Assembly (NCBI GenBank): GCA_021841025.1
Contig: JAKBWA010000064.1
Location: 97,287-161,286 of the forward strand
DNA: 64,000 nt
Direction of reading: 5' to 3'
Origin: Bacillota bacterium
GTDB lineage: Bacteria > Bacillota > Sulfobacillia > Sulfobacillales > Sulfobacillaceae
This document shows positions 39,925-51,010 of the stretch, piece by piece. Positions within the stretch are counted from its first letter, which is position 1. Each line of letters starts with the position of its first letter. Under the pieces are notes generated by a model. That model worked only from the letters and a program-made list of their open reading frames with translations. It searched no databases and was not told the origin of the DNA. Position numbers and translations under genes: made by a program.

Positions 39925-39995
39925 AACTATAGACCCCACGTCCCGTAGATGACGGGGAATACATACAATCTGGACAAAAGATGGGAAGGTTAAAA

Positions 39996-40634
39996 TCAGG
40001 AATGCAGCAACTTGTGAAGATAGGAAGTCATACTATGTTGGGACAAAAATGGCCCTCGGTGCACAGCTAATATTTTCCCATTGGGTCCAATGAATACTGA
40101 CGTGGGATAGAACTCAATTCCATAGACCGCTGCGACCGATCCCTGGGAGTCTAAAAGCACAGGATAATTCATGTGTTCCCGGCTCATGTACCGAGACACT
40201 GTTGGTTGGGACTGTTGAACGGCCACCCCGTACAAATCGATCTTTTTTCCGTATTGTTGTTGCACCTTCTTGAGTTCCGGGATCTCCTTCTGGCACCACG
40301 TACACCATGTCGCCCAAAAATTCAACCACAGTGGATGACCGTGCAGTTGAGACAGACTTACCGTAGCCCCAGTTGTTGTCTTCAGGGTGAACCCCGGCGC
40401 AAACTGGCCAACTTGCAAACCGGACGCGGCGCTTGCGGTGGCCCGGGATGACTTATGGGACCCTGAGCGTGAAGGCTTCGATGATGGGGATATCGCTGTT
40501 GTATGTTCAGGCTTTTGGGTGGCATGAAGCGCTCTTGAGGCCGTATTGGTCGTGGAATGACCCACCAAATAACCGCCATAAAGAAAAGTCGCTAACAAAA
40601 CCACCCAACCTGCCACGCGTTTTTTTGATGACAC
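39996..40634 (-). CDS. TlpA/ResA-type thiol-disulfide oxidoreductase
   Basis: LWLNFWATWCTWCQKEIPELKKVQQQY (CxxC) with N-terminal TM. Confidence 0.9.
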   Translation of the reverse strand: MSSKKRVAGWVVLLATFLYGGYLVGHSTTNTASRALHATQKPEHTTAISPSSKPSRSGSHKSSRATASAASGLQVGQFAPGFTLKTTTGATVSLSQLHGHPLWLNFWATWCTWCQKEIPELKKVQQQYGKKIDLYGVAVQQSQPTVSRYMSREHMNYPVLLDSQGSVAAVYGIEFYPTSVFIGPNGKILAVHRGPFLSQHSMTSYLHKLLHS

Positions 40635-40663
40635 CGCTTTAGCCCCTTTTGCAACTTCTTAAC

Positions 40664-43273
40664 CTATCCGTTGTAGACGGGCGTGTTTGTAATATCACTG
40701 ATATCAAAATGAATATTCCCGTCAATTTCATCAACTGTGACGAGTTTCTTTCCGGCCAATTCTCCATCTAACACTTTCATGGCCAAAGGATCTTGAACAA
40801 CTCGCTGAATTAAGCGTCTCAAAGGCCTGGCCCCAAATTGCGGATCATAACCGCGGGCAGCCAACAAATCGAGAGCTCCTTCGGTTACCCGCAATTCAAT
40901 GTCTCGCTCCGCCAGACGTATCTCGACGTCTTTCAGATTGAGACGGACAATCTTTCGCAAGTCCTCTTGAGTCAGCCGCGAGAAAATAATCATGTCATCC
41001 ACTCGGTTCAAGAATTCCGGTCGAAATGCTTGATGCAAAATGCTTTGAATTTTGCTTTCTCGCACATCAGGTCTATCTTCCTCCAATATAATCTGACTGC
41101 CTAAATTCGAGGTCATAATAATCACAGTGTTTCGAAAATCTACGGTCCGTCCCTGTCCATCTGTCAGCCGACCATCATCCAGCACCTGGAGCAAAATGTT
41201 GAAAACCTCGGGATGCGCTTTTTCTACTTCGTCCAGAAGGACGACGGAGTATGGTCGCCTCCTAACGGCCTCGGTTAACTGTCCGCCCTCTTCATAGCCG
41301 ACGTATCCTGGAGGTGCACCAACCAAACGAGACACTGTATGACGCTCCATGTATTCCGACATGTCAATTCGCACCAGGGCATTTTCATCGTCAAACAAAA
41401 ATTCTGCCAACGCCCTGGCCAACTCGGTTTTCCCGACTCCCGTCGGTCCCAAAAATAGAAAAGAACCCATTGGCCTTCGCGGATCGGACAATCCCGCCCG
41501 AGCGCGGCGCACCGCATTGGATACCGCTTCCACGGCCTGTTTCTGCCCGATCACTCTCTCACTCAAACGTTTCTCCATTTCAACCAGCTTCATCCGCTCT
41601 CCCTCCAAGAGACGGCTGACCGGGATCCCTGTCCACCGAGCCACAACTTGCGCGATATCTTGTTCTGTGACTTCTTCACGTAAAAGACGATTGGAGTTGT
41701 CGAGCATCTGTACTTCTTGTTGCGCTTGCTCCAATTCTCTTTGTAAACTCAAAAGCTTGCCATAACGCAGCTCTGCAGCTTTGGCCAAGTCTCCCTCCCG
41801 TTCCGCTTGTTGCTCCAAAACACGAGTTTCATCAATTTCTTGCTTAATCTTATTCACTTTGGCCACCTGTTGCTTCTCCTGTTCCCATCGCGCGAGCAGA
41901 GCGTCCCGGCGTTCACGAATGTCGGCCAACTCTTTCTGGAGCTCTTCAAGTCTGGCTTTGGAACCAGGGTCATCTTCCTTGGCCAAAGCCTCTCGTTCGA
42001 TTTCTAACTGAAGACGATGCCGTTCCATTTCGTCGAGTTCTTCGGGCATGCTGTCCATCTCGACACGCAAATGGGAGGCTGCTTCGTCTATCAGGTCGAT
42101 GGCTTTGTCCGGCAAAAAACGATCAGTGATGTAACGATGACTGAGTCGGGATGCGGCAATCAGTGCGCTATCCCGGATACGGACACCATGGTGAACTTCG
42201 TAACGTTCTTTCAAGCCACGCAAGATGGCAATGGTGTCTTCAACACTGGGCTCGTCAACATAAACAGGTTGGAATCGGCGCTCCAACGCGGCATCTTTTT
42301 CAATGTACTTTCGGTACTCATCAAGCGTCGTGGCTCCCACGGCACGCAATTCCCCTCTTGCCAGAGCAGGCTTCAGAAGGTTGGCCGCATCCACGGCACC
42401 TTCGGCTTTTCCAGCCCCCACTAAAGTGTGTAGCTCATCAATAAAGAGAATAATGCTGCCTTGAGCACTTTCAATTTCTTTGAGGACCGCTTTGAGCCGA
42501 TCTTCAAATTCACCCCGGAATTTACTGCCCGCAACCAGGGATCCCAAGTCTAACGCCAAAACCTTCTTATCTTTCAAGCCTTCAGGGACATCCTGCTGCA
42601 CAATACGTTGGGCCAGACCCTCCACAATAGCAGTTTTGCCGACACCCGGCTCGCCAATCAATACCGGATTGTTTTTCGTTCGACGAGAGAGCACTTGAAT
42701 AACACGACGAATTTCCTCATCACGTCCGATAACGGGATCTAATTTCCCTTTTCGTGCAAAATCCGTTAAGTCTTTGCTATATTTTGCTAAAGCTTGATAT
42801 TTTTCTTCGGGGTTTTGGTCCGTTACCCTGGCTTGACCGCGCACATCCCGAAGTGCCATCAATACCCCATCCCGCTTGACACCGTAGTCACGCAAGATCC
42901 GCCCCGGACTCGTACCGGGTTTTTCAATCAAGGCCAAAAGCAAATGTTCTGTGGAGACGTATTCGTCCTTAAGCGCATCGGCTTCCTTTTCCGCTTGCTC
43001 CACAATCTGAGCCAAACTTTGACTCAAATATGCCCCGGGCTGCGTTCCTGTTACCTTCGGCAGTTGACCCAGTTCGCGGCGGGCCGATTGTTCCAAAGCG
43101 GCTAGGGGAACCCCCACCTTTTCAATCAGAGGTCTAACAATGCCGTCAGTTTGTTCTAGTAGTGCTACAAAAAGATGCTCCGGAAAAATTTCCTGATTCT
43201 CTAATTCCCGGGCAAGCGACTGAGCTTCAGATAATGCCTCTTGCGATTTCACCGTCAACTTATCAAGGCGCAT
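40664..43273 (-). CDS. clpB: ATP-dependent chaperone ClpB
   Basis: [37 protein letters not shown], middle coiled coil; ATG at 43273 overlaps dnaJ end. Confidence 0.95.
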   Translation of the reverse strand: MRLDKLTVKSQEALSEAQSLARELENQEIFPEHLFVALLEQTDGIVRPLIEKVGVPLAALEQSARRELGQLPKVTGTQPGAYLSQSLAQIVEQAEKEADALKDEYVSTEHLLLALIEKPGTSPGRILRDYGVKRDGVLMALRDVRGQARVTDQNPEEKYQALAKYSKDLTDFARKGKLDPVIGRDEEIRRVIQVLSRRTKNNPVLIGEPGVGKTAIVEGLAQRIVQQDVPEGLKDKKVLALDLGSLVAGSKFRGEFEDRLKAVLKEIESAQGSIILFIDELHTLVGAGKAEGAVDAANLLKPALARGELRAVGATTLDEYRKYIEKDAALERRFQPVYVDEPSVEDTIAILRGLKERYEVHHGVRIRDSALIAASRLSHRYITDRFLPDKAIDLIDEAASHLRVEMDSMPEELDEMERHRLQLEIEREALAKEDDPGSKARLEELQKELADIRERRDALLARWEQEKQQVAKVNKIKQEIDETRVLEQQAEREGDLAKAAELRYGKLLSLQRELEQAQQEVQMLDNSNRLLREEVTEQDIAQVVARWTGIPVSRLLEGERMKLVEMEKRLSERVIGQKQAVEAVSNAVRRARAGLSDPRRPMGSFLFLGPTGVGKTELARALAEFLFDDENALVRIDMSEYMERHTVSRLVGAPPGYVGYEEGGQLTEAVRRRPYSVVLLDEVEKAHPEVFNILLQVLDDGRLTDGQGRTVDFRNTVIIMTSNLGSQIILEEDRPDVRESKIQSILHQAFRPEFLNRVDDMIIFSRLTQEDLRKIVRLNLKDVEIRLAERDIELRVTEGALDLLAARGYDPQFGARPLRRLIQRVVQDPLAMKVLDGELAGKKLVTVDEIDGNIHFDISDITNTPVYNG

Positions 43274-44198
43274 GGATTTCTCCCCCCACTTCCTTATGAT
43301 TCTCACGAAGTTTTTGATAGAGTTGGTCATCTTCCGCTGTAAACGGCTCAGGAAATCGTAACGTCACTTCCAGCAACAAATCGCCTTTGATGTTTGTTCC
43401 CCTTTGAGCCAAGCCCCATCCCCGCAATCGCATAATTTTCCCTTGGTTCGTATGGGGCGGGATTTTCACCATTACGACATCGCCAATCAACGGTTTTACC
43501 GGAACTTCTCCTCCTGCCGCCGCTAAGGGCACAGGAACCATTAGCCTCCCCACCAAATTATTGCCTTGCCGAACAAAACGGGGATGCGTCGCTACTTCAA
43601 CTCGCAACCTGGCATGATTACCCACACGCAGAGTGGAACCGTTTTCCACCCCCGGTGGAATCGTTACCGAAAATTTCTTCGGTTCCATCACCTGGCCGAG
43701 TCCTCCGCATCTTGAACAATTTGCGTTCATTCCACGGCACACAGGACAAACTTGAGGCTCACTCACGGTAAGTTGAATAGTTTCTCCCCGAGCCACTTGT
43801 TCTAAGGTTAGAGTTACAGTTTCTTCAGGAACCTGCTGTGTTCGAGTTCTTGTTGTCGCAAAACCTGGGTCAGTTTTAACTTGAGAAAACAAATCCTCAA
43901 AAATGCTGCCCCAACCGTCAAATCCATCGTCAAATGTTACGCGCTGATAACCGGGCCCTTGACTTCGGGCCTGACGGTGTGCATAACCCACACGCATTTG
44001 ATCGTATTCGCGCCGTTTTTTCGGATCGGAAAGGACTTCGTAGGCTTCATTTATTTCTTTGAATTTGTCCTCCCCGGACTTTCCACTTACGTCCGGATGG
44101 TATTTCCGCGCCAAACGCCGATACGATTTCTTGATCGTTTCTTGATCGGCATTTTCCCCCACTTCGAGGATCTTATAATAATCCTTTGGCGCAGCCAT
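43263..44198 (-). CDS. DnaJ-type co-chaperone with reduced Cys-rich domain
   Basis: [34 protein letters not shown] domain (HPD); only CPVCRG...CSRCGG in the zinc region. Confidence 0.9.
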   Translation of the reverse strand: MAAPKDYYKILEVGENADQETIKKSYRRLARKYHPDVSGKSGEDKFKEINEAYEVLSDPKKRREYDQMRVGYAHRQARSQGPGYQRVTFDDGFDGWGSIFEDLFSQVKTDPGFATTRTRTQQVPEETVTLTLEQVARGETIQLTVSEPQVCPVCRGMNANCSRCGGLGQVMEPKKFSVTIPPGVENGSTLRVGNHARLRVEVATHPRFVRQGNNLVGRLMVPVPLAAAGGEVPVKPLIGDVVMVKIPPHTNQGKIMRLRGWGLAQRGTNIKGDLLLEVTLRFPEPFTAEDDQLYQKLRENHKEVGGEIHAP

Positions 44199-44267
44199 CT
44201 CTCCATCACCTCACCTCGGCACTTAGAAGGCTGGCATAAAAAGCCAGCCCCCTCATCTTGGTCAGTA

Positions 44268-46196
44268 TCAATCTGTAGGCCGGAAGTCTGCATCAATCAC
44301 GTCATCGCCTCCACCGCCTTGTGTGGATCCGCCGCCTTGTGTGGATCCGCCGCCACCGTCCGGAGGCGGGTTCTGATCTTGAGAATTAGCCGCGTTACTC
44401 TTGTACAAGGCTTCAGCCAGCTTGTGAGACACGGTTTCCAGTCGGCTCAACGCCGAATTGATTGCTTCCTTGTCGCTACGCTCAACGGCTTCGCGAACCG
44501 CTTTAATGGCTTCTTCAGCCTCGGTTTTGTCGCTTGCATCAACCTTTTCTCCCAAGTCGCGAATGCTCTTTTCCGTGGCATAAGCCATAGACTCGGCGCG
44601 GTTCTTCAAGTCAGCCAACTCACGGCGTTGTTCGTCCTCATGAGCTTTTTCCTGGGCTTCACGGACCAGGCGTTCGACTTCGTCCTTGGACAATTGAGTC
44701 GATGCCGTCACCGTAATCCGTTGTTCTTTTCCTGTACCCAAATCCTTAGCTGAAACATTGACGATACCATTGGCATCAATGTCAAAAGTCACCTCAATTT
44801 GAGGCACTCCCCTGGGAGCGGGCGGAATATCCGCCAGACTAAAGCGGGCCAACGTCCGGTTGTCGGCCGCCATGGGCCTTTCACCTTGAAGCACATGGAT
44901 TTCCACGGATGTCTGGTTATCTGAAGCAGTCGTAAAAGTTTCACTCTTTCGGGTGGGAATCGTAGTATTGCGTTCGATAAGTTTGGTAAAAACTCCCCCC
45001 ATCGTCTCAATTCCCAGGGACAGCGGTGTCACATCCAGAAGAATAACGTCTTTGACTTCTCCTGCTAACACACCGCCTTGAATTGCTGCCCCGACCGCAA
45101 CCACCTCATCGGGATTGACACCGCGGTGCGGTTCCTTCCCCGTCAATTTCTTGACCAGTTCTTGAATAACGGGCATACGGGTCGAACCACCCACCAAAAT
45201 GACTTCTGCAATTTGATCTTCTGTCAGCTTCGCATCTTGCAATGCTTGGCGGAAAGGTTTTACCGTACGTTCCGTCAAATCCTGGGTCAATTCCTCAAAC
45301 TTAGCGCGCGTAATCGTCATTTCTAAATGCTTAGGACCTGTTTGGTCTGCGGTAACAAACGGCAAACTCACCTGGGTTTCAGTCACTGATGACAACTCAA
45401 TTTTTGCCTTTTCAGCGGCTTCAATCAGACGTTGCAGTGCCTGGCGATCCTGTCGTAAATCAATGCCGTTTTCTCGTTTGAACTCGTCAGCAATGTAGTC
45501 GACCAATTTCATGTCATAGTCATCACCGCCTAAATGCGTGTCTCCGGCAGTGGATTTAACCTCAAACACTCCATCGCCCACTTCAAGAACAGAAACGTCA
45601 AAAGTTCCGCCCCCCAAGTCCCACACCAAAATCGTTTCGTTTTTCTTCTTATCCAATCCGTAAGCTAGCGCGGCTGCCGTGGGTTCATTGATAATGCGCA
45701 AAACCTCAAGACCTGCAATCTTTCCCGCATCTTTGGTGGCTTGGCGTTCCGCATCGTTGAAATAGGCAGGAACTGTAATCACGGCCTGCGTAACACTCTC
45801 GCCCAGATGCTTCTCGGCGTCAGCTTTGAGTTTGGCCAATATCATGGCCGATATTTCTTCCGGCGTCATTTTTTTCCCAGCATTGGGGAGATCAACCAAA
45901 ACTTGCTGATTGGGTCCTTCAACCACCTTATAAGGCACCCTTTCCCGTTCCTGAGCCACTTCGCCGTAGCGTCGGCCGATAAACCGCTTAATGGAAAATA
46001 CCGTATTCTCAGGATTCATGACCGCCTGCCGACGAGCCAATTGCCCTACCAAACGCTCTCCATTTTTTGCAAATCCGACCACGGATGGGGTGAGACGGCT
46101 CCCTTCACTGTTTAGAATTACGGTGGGTTGTCCGCCCTCCATGACCGCAATTACTGAGTTAGTCGTTCCCAAATCGATTCCTACGACCTTCGCCAT
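44268..46196 (-). CDS. dnaK: Chaperone DnaK
   Basis: [32 protein letters not shown]; full Hsp70 signatures. Confidence 0.97.
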   Translation of the reverse strand: MAKVVGIDLGTTNSVIAVMEGGQPTVILNSEGSRLTPSVVGFAKNGERLVGQLARRQAVMNPENTVFSIKRFIGRRYGEVAQERERVPYKVVEGPNQQVLVDLPNAGKKMTPEEISAMILAKLKADAEKHLGESVTQAVITVPAYFNDAERQATKDAGKIAGLEVLRIINEPTAAALAYGLDKKKNETILVWDLGGGTFDVSVLEVGDGVFEVKSTAGDTHLGGDDYDMKLVDYIADEFKRENGIDLRQDRQALQRLIEAAEKAKIELSSVTETQVSLPFVTADQTGPKHLEMTITRAKFEELTQDLTERTVKPFRQALQDAKLTEDQIAEVILVGGSTRMPVIQELVKKLTGKEPHRGVNPDEVVAVGAAIQGGVLAGEVKDVILLDVTPLSLGIETMGGVFTKLIERNTTIPTRKSETFTTASDNQTSVEIHVLQGERPMAADNRTLARFSLADIPPAPRGVPQIEVTFDIDANGIVNVSAKDLGTGKEQRITVTASTQLSKDEVERLVREAQEKAHEDEQRRELADLKNRAESMAYATEKSIRDLGEKVDASDKTEAEEAIKAVREAVERSDKEAINSALSRLETVSHKLAEALYKSNAANSQDQNPPPDGGGGSTQGGGSTQGGGGDDVIDADFRPTD

Positions 46197-46518
46197 AAGT
46201 CAATTCCCTCTCCTTGTCTTTCGATGTTCTTTCTATGTAGTGCTTCGCAGGCATTTCCGTAATGCCCAGTATAGCGCGAATTCCAGCCGCATTAACACCT
46301 TGCCTGGTTAATTCGCGGATGCGTACGAGACGATAAAAATCATTTTCTGAATACAGCCGATTATTTGTCTCTGTTCGGGCCGGGGTTACCAAACATTCCC
46401 GCTCCCATATGCGAAGCATCTGCGACGACACCCCGACCAGCCGTGCCATTACACCTATCGTGTACACGGGCTCGTCAGGACCGTGAATCGGCATACAGCA
46501 CCACATCCTCAACAACAT
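46159..46518 (-). CDS. hspR: MerR-family heat-shock regulator HspR-like
   Basis: [67 protein letters not shown], directly upstream of dnaK. Confidence 0.88.
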   Translation of the reverse strand: MLLRMWCCMPIHGPDEPVYTIGVMARLVGVSSQMLRIWERECLVTPARTETNNRLYSENDFYRLVRIRELTRQGVNAAGIRAILGITEMPAKHYIERTSKDKERELTYGEGRRNRFGND

Positions 46519-46726
46519 AACTCTGTCTGCCTTCAGAGTCTAGCGCCTAATGGCATTCAAAAAACTTAATTAACTCCGATAAGAAATCTATAACATTATT
46601 TCATATTTTTCAAGCCCCCGCCATAAACTATTTATCGAACAACAAAATACAGCCACTACCCAATTTGATTAGGAACAGCAGAGAACCCACGAAATCTCGC
46701 GATTCGAGAAAGGAAGAAAAGAATCC

Positions 46727-47308
46727 ATGCGAAAACGGCTGACTGCCCAAATTACGCAAGTTTTCCATTCCTCATTGGGGGCCGTGCGCTACCACCCCCT
46801 TGAGTCCTTCCACCGCTTCGATTTTACGAACATCGACAATCCCTATGTGCTCTACTGGTTCAGCCTTTCCATCACAGCCCTTTTAGTATCACTGTATCAG
46901 TTCTTTAGTATTCTTCCCGCTCGCCAAGCCCTAATACGCATCGCATGGGCTGTGCCTGTAGTTTATGCCGGAGGTTTCATCTTTCTATACGGGCTCATTT
47001 TTGCCACCCGCACCTTATTGAGTTTATTCAACTACGACGACCGTGTGGATAAACTTCCTCTGGTTTTTATGGCGGCAGGGCCCTGGATCGCCGTGATCAC
47101 CTTCGTGGCATGCATTACGTCCATCTATTGGCCAAGTGATATTTTGGCTCTTATTGCCATTATAATGCTGACTGTGCGCATGACGACCACTCTCGGTATC
47201 CCTCTTCGTCAATCTGCCGCCGTTCTTAGCATCGCTTTGACTCCGATGCTGGCAATAGTATTCTATTGGTCATGGGTCAATGGTTGGAATCTATTCCCTT
47301 TTTGGTGA
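46727..47308 (+). CDS. Membrane protein, possibly Yip1-like
   Basis: About five hydrophobic segments; FPVLYWFSL.../MTTTLGIPLRQSAAVLSIALTPML. Confidence 0.55.
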   Translation: MRKRLTAQITQVFHSSLGAVRYHPLESFHRFDFTNIDNPYVLYWFSLSITALLVSLYQFFSILPARQALIRIAWAVPVVYAGGFIFLYGLIFATRTLLSLFNYDDRVDKLPLVFMAAGPWIAVITFVACITSIYWPSDILALIAIIMLTVRMTTTLGIPLRQSAAVLSIALTPMLAIVFYWSWVNGWNLFPFW

Positions 47309-47509
47309 AACTATGAATCCATTGTGATGGGGGGCTCTAGCCATTTCGGCAGAAGCTGCTGCAAGAACGCGCCTGGATCATCGGCCAGTTAGCCAGTGGC
47401 ACAGCGGTAGGATGATGACAGGCGCATCAACATAATAACTGGGTCCAATTCGGGCACTCGATAAAATCGCCATGAGACGTGTATATGGCCAAATAAAACA
47501 GGATTAGAA

Positions 47510-48292
47510 TTAAATGGGACGTCCGGATTGCATACCAGCGGGTTTCCACACCTCGATGGTGCCAATCGTCTCAAACCCCACCTTGCTTAAAATCGGCATG
47601 GATGTCTCATGGTTGGCGTAAACGGCCGTGAACGTGCTATTGGTCTGTCTAATGACGTGCATCCGTGCGGCCAACACAGCGTGGTACAGCCCTTGTCGCC
47701 GAAACGCAGGATGGGTTTCCCCACCCCATAATAACGACCAGCCCGGGAAATGGGTCAGGCCGCCAGCAACCTTGGCAATCCCATCATCACCCCGAATGAA
47801 GAAGAGGCGGCGGCGCCATCCCAAGCGCGCCAGTTCCCGGGCCGTACCCTCCGAGTCAGGAACGGAATCACGAAAGACAAGATGGTCTAGCGCCAATACC
47901 TGCCTCAAATCCTCCACCGTCTTCACTTCATGGACGATACAGGACGCAGGCCCGATTTTATGAAACGCCTCGCGATGGAGCACTAGCACCGTCTCCGACG
48001 TTTCTCGGTGGTAGCCATGGGATTCAAGCCAACGGCCAAGGCCCGGAGTTTCCCTTGGACCTATCATAAAGCGCGGAAGCTGCCTCCAGTAGCGCCTGGT
48101 AATTTCCGCCCAAAAGGATTCCATGGCTTCGGCAGGAACACGAATCCGCTCGACGGACGCACCATATCCTGCCGCGTCCGGAATGCTGCCGAAGCTACCC
48201 CATCTATCGCCCCACGGGGTTGATCCCGGCCAGATTTCAGGATCAGAGGACTCCATGATGTCCCAATAATAACGGGATTCCGGCACGATCAC
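47510..48292 (-). CDS. GNAT-family N-acetyltransferase
   Basis: LLWGGETHPAFRRQGLYHAVLAARMHVIRQTNSTFTAVYANHETSMPILSKVGFETIG. Confidence 0.85.
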   Translation of the reverse strand: MIVPESRYYWDIMESSDPEIWPGSTPWGDRWGSFGSIPDAAGYGASVERIRVPAEAMESFWAEITRRYWRQLPRFMIGPRETPGLGRWLESHGYHRETSETVLVLHREAFHKIGPASCIVHEVKTVEDLRQVLALDHLVFRDSVPDSEGTARELARLGWRRRLFFIRGDDGIAKVAGGLTHFPGWSLLWGGETHPAFRRQGLYHAVLAARMHVIRQTNSTFTAVYANHETSMPILSKVGFETIGTIEVWKPAGMQSGRPI

Positions 48293-48531
48293 GCCTCCGA
48301 TACAAATTCATGCTATTTTCTCATCGTATCACTGATGCTCCGGCTTCGCCCTCGTATGCCGGACGTATTATCAAGGTCCCCGGCAATACGGCTTTGTCCA
48401 GCAAAGATTAGAGGCCCAGGTCAAAAAGACAAGGCATAATACGATCCGATAAAGAGAGAGAACGTGTGGAAATTAAAAAGCCCCAGTCTTACCCCGAGGC
48501 CAAAAATCACAAAAACCGGGTTAATCGCCCG

Positions 48532-49686
48532 TTAGGGGCTGGCTATTGTTTGTCCTCGCTTGAAAGTTCTCAGCACCCTGTATTCGCTGTCCAATTCCAC
48601 CAAATCGGCAAAATAACCTCGTTCGATGCGACCCAATCCTGTGAGTCCGAAGCGCAGCGCAGGGGCTTCACACCAGCTGTGAACGATTTGACGCATGGGA
48701 ATGCCCCATCGCAACAAATTCCTCACCGACTGATCCGGCGTCAGAACACTTCCAGCAAGTGTGCCATCTTCGAGTCGTGCCGAATTTTCATCAACGTTGA
48801 CGAACCATTTCCCCAATTTATGTTGCCCAGGCAAACAATCAGTCGCGGATATTCCGTCCGTCACCAAAATCACGCGAGATGCCGCCGCATGAAACACGAG
48901 GCGAACCACCTCAGGATGAATATGAATCCCATCAGTGATTAATTCCAGCCACAGACTGTCCTCGGTCAAGGCAGTCCCCACAATTCCTGGTTGTCGATGA
49001 TGTAATCCCACCATCCCGTTGAACAAATGGGTAATGCCATCCGCCCCATTTTTCACTGCTGCCATGGTCTCTTCTTGCCCGGCTCCCGTGTGCCCCAGGT
49101 TCACATGTATACCTCTGGCCGTTAGCCATTGGGTCAGTTTGCCGCTTAAGGGAAGGTTAGGTGCCAAAGTCATAAGTCGAACCGGTACCATATCATCCGT
49201 GCGCCCGCTCAATAGCGTTTCAATTTCCCTTAAATCAACCGGACGGACGGCTTCTGCGGGTTGAGCCCCCTTAAACGCGGGATCGATATAAGGCCCTTCC
49301 CAATGCAACCCCAGCCAATTGCTTTGGGGATGCCGGGGATAGTTTCGCGCGCATTCCATCACTTCTTGAAGTTCGGAGGCTAAAGCAGAAATAGTGGTCG
49401 CCAAAAATCCTGTGACCCCGTGCTTGGCCAAGCCATAGCTTATCGCCTCCCAACTCTCAATAGTCGCTTCCATCACATCATGTCCTTGAGCACCATGGAC
49501 ATGCTCATCAATAAAGCCTGGTAGAATGATTGACAAGTCGTTGGCTCTGGTGTCTAATCGAATAATTCGCTCAATTCTCCCCGTAGTATCCCATTCTATA
49601 CGAGCGGGTTCCAAATTTCCCGTTGTTGGCAGGTATACCCGCCCTTCAGCAGAATTTTCATTGTGAAAGGTACTCCTCAGTGTCAT
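48532..49686 (-). CDS. nagA: N-acetylglucosamine-6-phosphate deacetylase
   Basis: LPGFIDEHVHGAQGHDVMEAT, GLHWEGPYIDPAFKGAQP, HLFNGM, VTDGISATDCLPG; likely ATG at 49686. Confidence 0.9.
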   Translation of the reverse strand: MTLRSTFHNENSAEGRVYLPTTGNLEPARIEWDTTGRIERIIRLDTRANDLSIILPGFIDEHVHGAQGHDVMEATIESWEAISYGLAKHGVTGFLATTISALASELQEVMECARNYPRHPQSNWLGLHWEGPYIDPAFKGAQPAEAVRPVDLREIETLLSGRTDDMVPVRLMTLAPNLPLSGKLTQWLTARGIHVNLGHTGAGQEETMAAVKNGADGITHLFNGMVGLHHRQPGIVGTALTEDSLWLELITDGIHIHPEVVRLVFHAAASRVILVTDGISATDCLPGQHKLGKWFVNVDENSARLEDGTLAGSVLTPDQSVRNLLRWGIPMRQIVHSWCEAPALRFGLTGLGRIERGYFADLVELDSEYRVLRTFKRGQTIASP

Positions 49687-50581
49687 AAGGCCGTCTCTCC
49701 TGATTCCATTTTTTTGCAAGCCAGAGCGCACCACAAACAGCTTGACGTGTGATGACTGCAAAGTGTATCCCGCACTTTTGAACGTCGGACCGATTTTGCA
49801 GATAAGGGTGCCACAAATGCGCCATCCCACCGCTCAATCCAACCGATGGCTCAGATATGTCCAATCTGTCAACCGCCGCATTGATCATGGCTAACATCTG
49901 ATGTCCTTCGTCAACCAACACACTGGTGGCGACCACATCTCCTCGTTGTGCTGTGTCAAAAACCACGGGAGCAAAATCGGCTAGTTGGCGTAGAGAATAG
50001 TCGGGCGTGTACAGCGTCTCAATGATTTGGTCTATAGACTGAACGTTGAAAAAAGTCAAAGCCTGTTCTACCAACGCAGTGGGTTCTTCTATCCCTTCTT
50101 GCGACAATATAGCCTTTTTTATGGCTTGACGTCCGATCGACAGTCCGGACCCTGGATCTCCCAGCTTCCAGCCATATCCTCCCAATCGGATCGTGTGATT
50201 GTGACTTTGGCCAAAAACTACTGACCCGGTTCCAAAAATCGCAATAATCCCCTCTTCCCCATGGGTAAAATTTGCCCAAGGCAACCAGTAATCTCCTGTA
50301 ATCCAAACTCGTTTTAGCCCCCTTTGCATACAGTATTTCTTCCATGCCTCACGGACGTACGCGCGATCACATCCTGCTAACCCCAAAACACCAGGGTATT
50401 TGGCCAGGGGCATAGAGTGTTCCATCTTCTCGAGAACGGCGTCCATTGCAGCAAACGCTTTATCTTGGCCGACAACTAGGATATTAGACGCCGCGGCCGA
50501 TGCCAAGTCAGTGCAGTTACCTATTTTTGTCTGAAAGACACCACGGGTTGATGTCCCTCCTCCGTCCACACCCCAAAACAT
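49658..50581 (-). CDS. BadF/BadG-family kinase, N-acetylglucosamine kinase-like
   Basis: FWGVDGGGTSTRGVF, GIIAIFGTGSVVFG, LGGYGWKLGDPGSGLSIGRQAI; overlaps nagA. Confidence 0.85.
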   Translation of the reverse strand: MFWGVDGGGTSTRGVFQTKIGNCTDLASAAASNILVVGQDKAFAAMDAVLEKMEHSMPLAKYPGVLGLAGCDRAYVREAWKKYCMQRGLKRVWITGDYWLPWANFTHGEEGIIAIFGTGSVVFGQSHNHTIRLGGYGWKLGDPGSGLSIGRQAIKKAILSQEGIEEPTALVEQALTFFNVQSIDQIIETLYTPDYSLRQLADFAPVVFDTAQRGDVVATSVLVDEGHQMLAMINAAVDRLDISEPSVGLSGGMAHLWHPYLQNRSDVQKCGIHFAVITRQAVCGALWLAKKWNQERRPYDTEEYLSQ

Positions 50582-50833
50582 CTAAAACCTACCCTTCTCT
50601 TTTAAACATGATATATTACCCTAATGTCTTGCCTTACAAATGGAATTAAGCGGGCAAGAATGCGAACATAGACTTCACACGAAGTCCTCACAGGATAGCC
50701 GAGATGTCTTTTGAAGCCACACCATGCGCAAACAACAGGAAAGAGACAGGCTGGATGGCATCATGCCACGATAGGTGAAACTCAGTTGGTGTGTTTGGGT
50801 CTTATGCACAGAGTTCTGTCTCCGTTCCGCAAT

Positions 50834-50855
50834 CTGTTAATATGCTGTTAATATG
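50834..50855. repeat. Perfect tandem 11-bp repeat
   Basis: CTGTTAATATG-CTGTTAATATG (minus: CATATTAACAG x2). Confidence 0.9.
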
Positions 50856-51010
50856 GATCATAACTTATACGAGAGAACCGCTTTAGTCAGTTGGCATTTC
50901 CTTCACAAGAAGAGGCTTTGTGCCACGAAATGACCCCTGGGAACTACTTTTTTGTGCATACAGGAACCAACTTCACCATCCGTTAGATAGAAATGCCCGT
51001 TGTCATTTAG

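Noticed and set aside
47309-47509. Possible IS/gene remnant upstream of the GNAT gene
   Set aside because: No coding signature or terminal repeats that could be supported.
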